This document shows positions 34,235 through 37,830 of a stretch of 37,830 nucleotides of DNA, piece by piece. The position numbers and the translations under genes are program-made. Within the stretch, counting starts at the first letter, position 1, and every line of letters begins with the position of its first letter. The stretch is from Owenweeksia sp. GTDB lineage: Bacteria > Bacteroidota > Bacteroidia > Flavobacteriales > Schleiferiaceae. The stretch is from assembly GCA_028285465.1 (NCBI GenBank), contig JANQPD010000087.1:1-37830 (forward strand), read 5' to 3'. Under the pieces are notes generated by a model, which was not told the DNA's origin, did no database searches, and saw nothing but the letters and a program-made list of their open reading frames with translations.

Positions 34235-34274
34235 AAAAAGAAGAAAATGCATTGGCCATAAAGGCCAATGCATT
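34235..34274 (-). terminator. Terminator-like hairpin between the T9SS cargo gene and the lipoprotein gene
   Basis: Positions 34246-34257 and 34263-34274 form a perfect 12-base-pair stem with a 5-base loop. On the minus strand it is followed by the T-rich run TTCTTCTTTTT (34245-34235). It sits 12 bases past the cargo gene's stop, and the next ATG is right after the T run, leaving no room for a promoter. Confidence 0.85.
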
Positions 34275-34286
34275 CATTAAAAAAGG

Positions 34287-36536
34287 TTATTTACGTACAA
34301 TCACTTTTGCCGTGTGTACATCGGCACCCTCGGCATTGGTAACTTTTAAAACATATACACCTTCTGCCAGGCCTTGCAGGCTTAGTTCGGTGCTGTGTGT
34401 ATGTTGACTTGCAGCCGATTTTATCGCACGCCCGTTCAGGTCAAAGAGGCGTACCACAAAGTTGGCTTCTGCTTCCGTACTTACGGTAACAAAGTCTTTA
34501 GCCGGGTTCGGATATACCTGTACGGCTAAATTTCCGCTTACTTCCTCTATACTTACATTGTTCGGGCGACCCGTAACGGGTTGCAGGGCCACGTTTAACC
34601 CGATGATGTCGTCATTGGCCCGCGGTAATACACGGAAATTGCTGAATCCGTAAGAAAGCAAACCTACTACGGCATCCATGGTCATGGTGTCACTGGTTTC
34701 AATAGGCCCTACGTTCATGATGCCATCCTGTGTTTCGTATACAGAGTCGGTTACCAACTGCACATACAAGGAGGAAAAAGCAGAGCTGCTCTGGCGACCG
34801 GCCAATACCAGGGAGGAGTTGTTGTAGTTAAAAGCAGGGTCTGTGGCTACGGTATAATCACCGAAGCCGGCATTGGCGTCTGTAATGTATAATTTACCAC
34901 CGCCCGGGTTTTCGTACCGCACCAACATCCCTTCATATTTTTCCCAACCGAAATTTGCTTTGCCCGCGCTATCTGAGGGGTTTAAAGCAATAGGCTGAAT
35001 GGTGTCCGTCATACCGAGCCCGGTAACGCTGCTTACAATAATCCTTGTAAAACCGAAGCTTTCTTCTACTTCTCCTTCAATCTCAACCCACTGATTGCGG
35101 TAAAGGTTGGCCAGATCAGGATTTCCTACTAAGGCCACTCCGGCATATTCTGTAAAGTCGGGATCCTGAATATATACGTAGCCCAGGTCCTGCACACGGG
35201 CCGAAGCGCTTACTACACCTCTTACCTTTACGTTTTCCCCAACGAAAGGAGAGTTCCCATTAGGCGCAAATGTGAACTGTACATCCGGTATGGTAAGTCC
35301 GTTGTCGCGTACAAAGTAAAAGTCGAAGTTGGGCTCTGGCTGGCCTGCCGGTGTATTGGGGAAGTAAGAAGGGTTGGCTGCATCATCTTCAGCGTATATG
35401 TAGTACCGTACCAACGTACCATTTGGCTGCTGAGGGATCGTGTATTCATATTCATCGTTGGAACCAATGGCCAGGTTCATTTTAAACACGGGAAACTGAG
35501 AAGGAGTAAGGTTGGGGTCTGCGGTCCACCCAATCGCTACGGAATCTACTGAACCGTCAAAGTCTGTGATCACCGCCGTTACATCTACGTCCTGGTTGGC
35601 ATTAGGTATTAGGGGGTCGCGCTCTACATCCGTAATAAAGGGAGGGGCAAAACCTATGTTGTAGTGGCTGGCATCGAATGGATTGAGTTCATATCCGCGG
35701 CTGCCTCCTTCCATGGCACACCCGTTTCCATCGTGGCGGATGATTCCGCTTAATGTAGTGTAAAAGGTGCCGGGTACGGGAGGAGAAAAATTTCCCGGGT
35801 TACCTACACCCACAGGGCTATTTGGATTTACCGCCTGGTGCGAAGGTGTCTTTTGCGCGATAAAACGATCGCTGATGTTGATCTTATTGCCGCTGGCGTC
35901 AACTACGTTGAAACTCACCCGGCCGTTGCCAAAGGGAACTACTTCGGATACGGTAACTCCTGAAAATTCTACAAAACGCCCTTCGTAGGGCTCACCGGTC
36001 TGGATGTTATTGATCCGGTTTGCATCATTAAATATCCCCACGTTCAAGCCGGTTACCGGAGCGGGTGGAGTAGCGGATCCTAAAATAGTTAAAGAGTTGG
36101 CATCTAGTGTAGTCATTTGCAAACCGTTGTTGAAACTGTTTACATAGCCTTTTATTTCTACGATGTCCCCGGCCAAGAGATTGGTAAACTGAGTGTAGGC
36201 CTGAAAACTTCCGGAAGCATCCTGGTAAATACCCATTACTTCCAGTCCGTTAAAGGTGCCTGCACCACCATTGGCAGTATCCACAATGTGAATAAAAGGA
36301 CGGTATCCGCCACCCACAGAACCGGAAGGCACTTCACTGAGTCCGCCGTCATACACCACTATACCTACAGTAACCACTGTATCGGTATGGTAGATGGAGG
36401 AGTCGTTGCAGTTTGCGAGATCCTTGCGGATGTTTATGTCGCTAACCGAGCGAAAAGGGTAGGTCTGCGCTTGCGCGGAAAAGCCTATTGCCACCAAGGC
36501 AAGGAGAGCTAATACTTGTTTTTTGATATTCATCAT
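34287..36536 (-). CDS. Secreted multi-OB-fold protein with T9SS type A sorting domain
   Basis: This 749-aa product has a signal peptide (about 1-24, ending SAQAQ). It is followed by OB-fold-like modules (about 40-155, 165-280 and 425-530; for example LLAGDIVEIKGYVNSFNNGL and LYRNQWVEIEGEVEESFG). An Ig-like module lies between them (VDVTAVITDFDGSVDSVAIG). Residues 672-749 are a type A sorting tail: VYPNPAKDFVTVS, VRLFDLNGRAI, LAEGVYVLKV, and the end KVIVRK. It should be exported by the type IX system and left on the surface or released. No nuclease or other catalytic motif is seen. It lies 16 bases after the partial gene at the right edge. Confidence 0.88.
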   Translation of the reverse strand: MMNIKKQVLALLALVAIGFSAQAQTYPFRSVSDINIRKDLANCNDSSIYHTDTVVTVGIVVYDGGLSEVPSGSVGGGYRPFIHIVDTANGGAGTFNGLEVMGIYQDASGSFQAYTQFTNLLAGDIVEIKGYVNSFNNGLQMTTLDANSLTILGSATPPAPVTGLNVGIFNDANRINNIQTGEPYEGRFVEFSGVTVSEVVPFGNGRVSFNVVDASGNKINISDRFIAQKTPSHQAVNPNSPVGVGNPGNFSPPVPGTFYTTLSGIIRHDGNGCAMEGGSRGYELNPFDASHYNIGFAPPFITDVERDPLIPNANQDVDVTAVITDFDGSVDSVAIGWTADPNLTPSQFPVFKMNLAIGSNDEYEYTIPQQPNGTLVRYYIYAEDDAANPSYFPNTPAGQPEPNFDFYFVRDNGLTIPDVQFTFAPNGNSPFVGENVKVRGVVSASARVQDLGYVYIQDPDFTEYAGVALVGNPDLANLYRNQWVEIEGEVEESFGFTRIIVSSVTGLGMTDTIQPIALNPSDSAGKANFGWEKYEGMLVRYENPGGGKLYITDANAGFGDYTVATDPAFNYNNSSLVLAGRQSSSAFSSLYVQLVTDSVYETQDGIMNVGPIETSDTMTMDAVVGLLSYGFSNFRVLPRANDDIIGLNVALQPVTGRPNNVSIEEVSGNLAVQVYPNPAKDFVTVSTEAEANFVVRLFDLNGRAIKSAASQHTHSTELSLQGLAEGVYVLKVTNAEGADVHTAKVIVRK

Positions 36537-36552
36537 GTTGAGAATTAGGGGT

Positions 36553-37830
36553 TTACTTTATGATTACAAATTTTCCGGTTTTACTTTCACCGCTGTCTAT
36601 GTCCTCTACGGTAAACATGTAGAGGCCACGGCTGATGATCTGGCTATCGATAGAAAGCAGGTCCCAGGCGTGTTCTCCACCGGAGAAAGTATTGTTTTCA
36701 CCATCTTCGGCAGCAAAAGTGCGGTACCAGCGTATATCAGTGCCATCATAGGTTTCATCATGGCGGATTTCGTCTATGAAGTCACCTGCCACCGTATATA
36801 CCCTTATAATACAGCGCCTGGGGAGATTCGCAAAAATGAGCTTGCGGCTTTCCTCCTGGAAGTTTGAGCGCCCTTCCCAGGCGGCACCATAGTAATAGGG
36901 GTTCGGATAAGCGAAAGGTTCTTTGGCGTCCATGTCCTCATTGGGCATGGTCCCGGGAAAAGCCCTTCGGTTATTGGCCAAAAAGCTGGATTCAAGGGGC
37001 TCCAGGTTGGTTTCGGGATTGCCCCGGTCGAAGGCAGTCACCGCCACGGCATACTGCCAGCCGTTGGGAATATTATCAATCACGTATTTATACCGGTAGC
37101 TTACGGTGTCTTCATCAAAAAACACGGGTTCGGGCAGGCGAATGCTTCCAAAACCGGTTTCGTTAAAAAGGGCATTGCCTGCCAGGTCGTATTCGGCTAC
37201 CAGGTTAAAGTCCGTTGCCAGATCTGGTGTGCCTGTAACGTCAAACCCCAGTGCAGAGAGGTATACGCGGTACCCTTCAAAATCTTTTTCATTACTGATC
37301 GGGTCAATGCTGCTTTCGGCATTATTACTCCAATAGATCTCAATTTTTTTATCCGAGGGGACTATCTTAGTGCGGGGAATATTAGGAGGGCTGGGCAGAA
37401 TGAAGCGGGTAATCTCGCCATTGCCATCGCGGTCTTCGCCTTGGTCCAATACCCCGTTAAAGTTTTGGTCTTCGCCATTATAGGCCTGCTGTGCGTACGT
37501 GGCATTGGTAATGAGGTTGGCACGTTGCTGAAGGGTGTTCTCGTTGTTGGGTAAACCATCATCGTTTTTCCGGGCCAGGATATAGGCAAAAGCGACTTTG
37601 ATCGTGTCACCTGCTTCGAAACGCTTAAAAGGGCCCACGGAAACCAGGTCGGAGCGGTTCCCGATTTGATTGAGTGCGGCTTGCAGGTCTACGTTTAGTG
37701 CTCCCTGGCATGGGGCGCCTTCGGGGTCATCCCAACATGGGTTTTTGTTAAAGCCCTGCCTCATTTTGTTGTAGCGCCCCAAATCATTTATAGGAAAAAA
37801 GAAAATCGGCTCACTGGTCCCCTGGAAAGT
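36553..37830 (-). CDS. Large secreted protein with FlgD/T9SS-like C-terminal domain, N-terminus cut off
   Basis: The minus-strand frame is open to the right edge, so only the last 425 residues are visible. An apparent TTG start at 37782 is internal. Two calcium-loop-like segments, DQNFNGVLDQGE and DRDGNGEITRF, lie in tandem near 37408-37480. An Fn3-like domain follows (IEIYWSNNAESSID through FEGYRVYLSAL). The end (YPNPYYYGAAW, LPRRCIIRVYTVAGDFIDEI, WDLLS, SRGLYMFTVED, GKFVIIK) resembles FlgD-like or type A sorting tails. It probably is a T9SS cargo or a surface-attached subunit, upstream in the same unit as the cargo gene. Confidence 0.8.
   Translation of the reverse strand, partial: TFQGTSEPIFFFPINDLGRYNKMRQGFNKNPCWDDPEGAPCQGALNVDLQAALNQIGNRSDLVSVGPFKRFEAGDTIKVAFAYILARKNDDGLPNNENTLQQRANLITNATYAQQAYNGEDQNFNGVLDQGEDRDGNGEITRFILPSPPNIPRTKIVPSDKKIEIYWSNNAESSIDPISNEKDFEGYRVYLSALGFDVTGTPDLATDFNLVAEYDLAGNALFNETGFGSIRLPEPVFFDEDTVSYRYKYVIDNIPNGWQYAVAVTAFDRGNPETNLEPLESSFLANNRRAFPGTMPNEDMDAKEPFAYPNPYYYGAAWEGRSNFQEESRKLIFANLPRRCIIRVYTVAGDFIDEIRHDETYDGTDIRWYRTFAAEDGENNTFSGGEHAWDLLSIDSQIISRGLYMFTVEDIDSGESKTGKFVIIK

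Noticed and set aside
34235..34273. 13-codon extension of the Ig-like lipoprotein
   Set aside because: These codons are the terminator hairpin and T run; the ATG at 34234 opens a proper lipoprotein signal.
1..37830. CRISPR arrays, insertion sequences, tRNA or rRNA genes
   Set aside because: No regularly spaced repeats, transposase-like frames, cloverleaf-like stretches or rRNA sequence were seen in any gap.

Overview
This window looks like chromosomal DNA of a Bacteroidota bacterium. A Flavobacteriia-like or related marine-type lineage is my inference; no rRNA or tRNA gene is present to place it better. The evidence is two large TonB-dependent receptors (one with a CarboxypepD_reg-like N-terminus), type IX secretion (T9SS) signals of both kinds (a type A tail and a type B/CHU_C domain), a PorV/PorQ-family protein, the DAHP synthase/chorismate mutase type II fusion, and DUF3108 and DUF2141 proteins. 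In addition, matches to the Bacteroidota -7 promoter element TAnnTTTG recur just upstream of many starts.

Layout. Positions 1-10235 are all plus strand: the C-terminal part of a TonB-dependent receptor, a LytS/LytTR-type two-component pair, leuS, a small membrane protein, a DUF3108 protein, tryptophan 2,3-dioxygenase and an M23 peptidase. Positions 10228-21340 are all minus strand. Read in transcription order, these are pgi, a coiled-coil lipoprotein, a 161-aa membrane protein, a 147-aa membrane protein overlapping hflX, and then the tightly packed run maeB, usp, DAHP synthase/chorismate mutase and recJ. A fatty acid desaturase (plus) diverges from pgi across a 95-bp spacer holding a long inverted repeat. 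A NifU-domain Fe-S protein (minus) and a gamma-carbonic-anhydrase-like protein (plus) form a second divergent pair.

From 23804 to the end everything is minus strand and concerns the cell envelope. One unit (27603 down to 23804) starts with a free-standing type B sorting domain. It continues with four genes joined by three successive 4-base ATGA stop/start overlaps: DUF2141, a retropepsin-like/PDZ lipoprotein, an outer-membrane barrel and an S41 protease lipoprotein. The other unit (37830 down to 27714) begins with a protein cut off at the window edge that has a FlgD-like end. It continues with a T9SS type A cargo protein, a strong terminator-like hairpin, an Ig-like lipoprotein, a TonB-dependent receptor, a PorV-like barrel and an NHL-propeller lipoprotein. 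The last four genes overlap by 11 bases or lie 3 bases apart, so they are probably made together and may form one surface complex. This module is the best candidate here for an undescribed system.

The DNA is compact. All three convergent gene pairs touch or overlap, and no stretch over 300 bases lacks a gene. The largest gaps are 6455-6695 and 18389-18617. I see no CRISPR array, insertion sequence, rRNA or tRNA.
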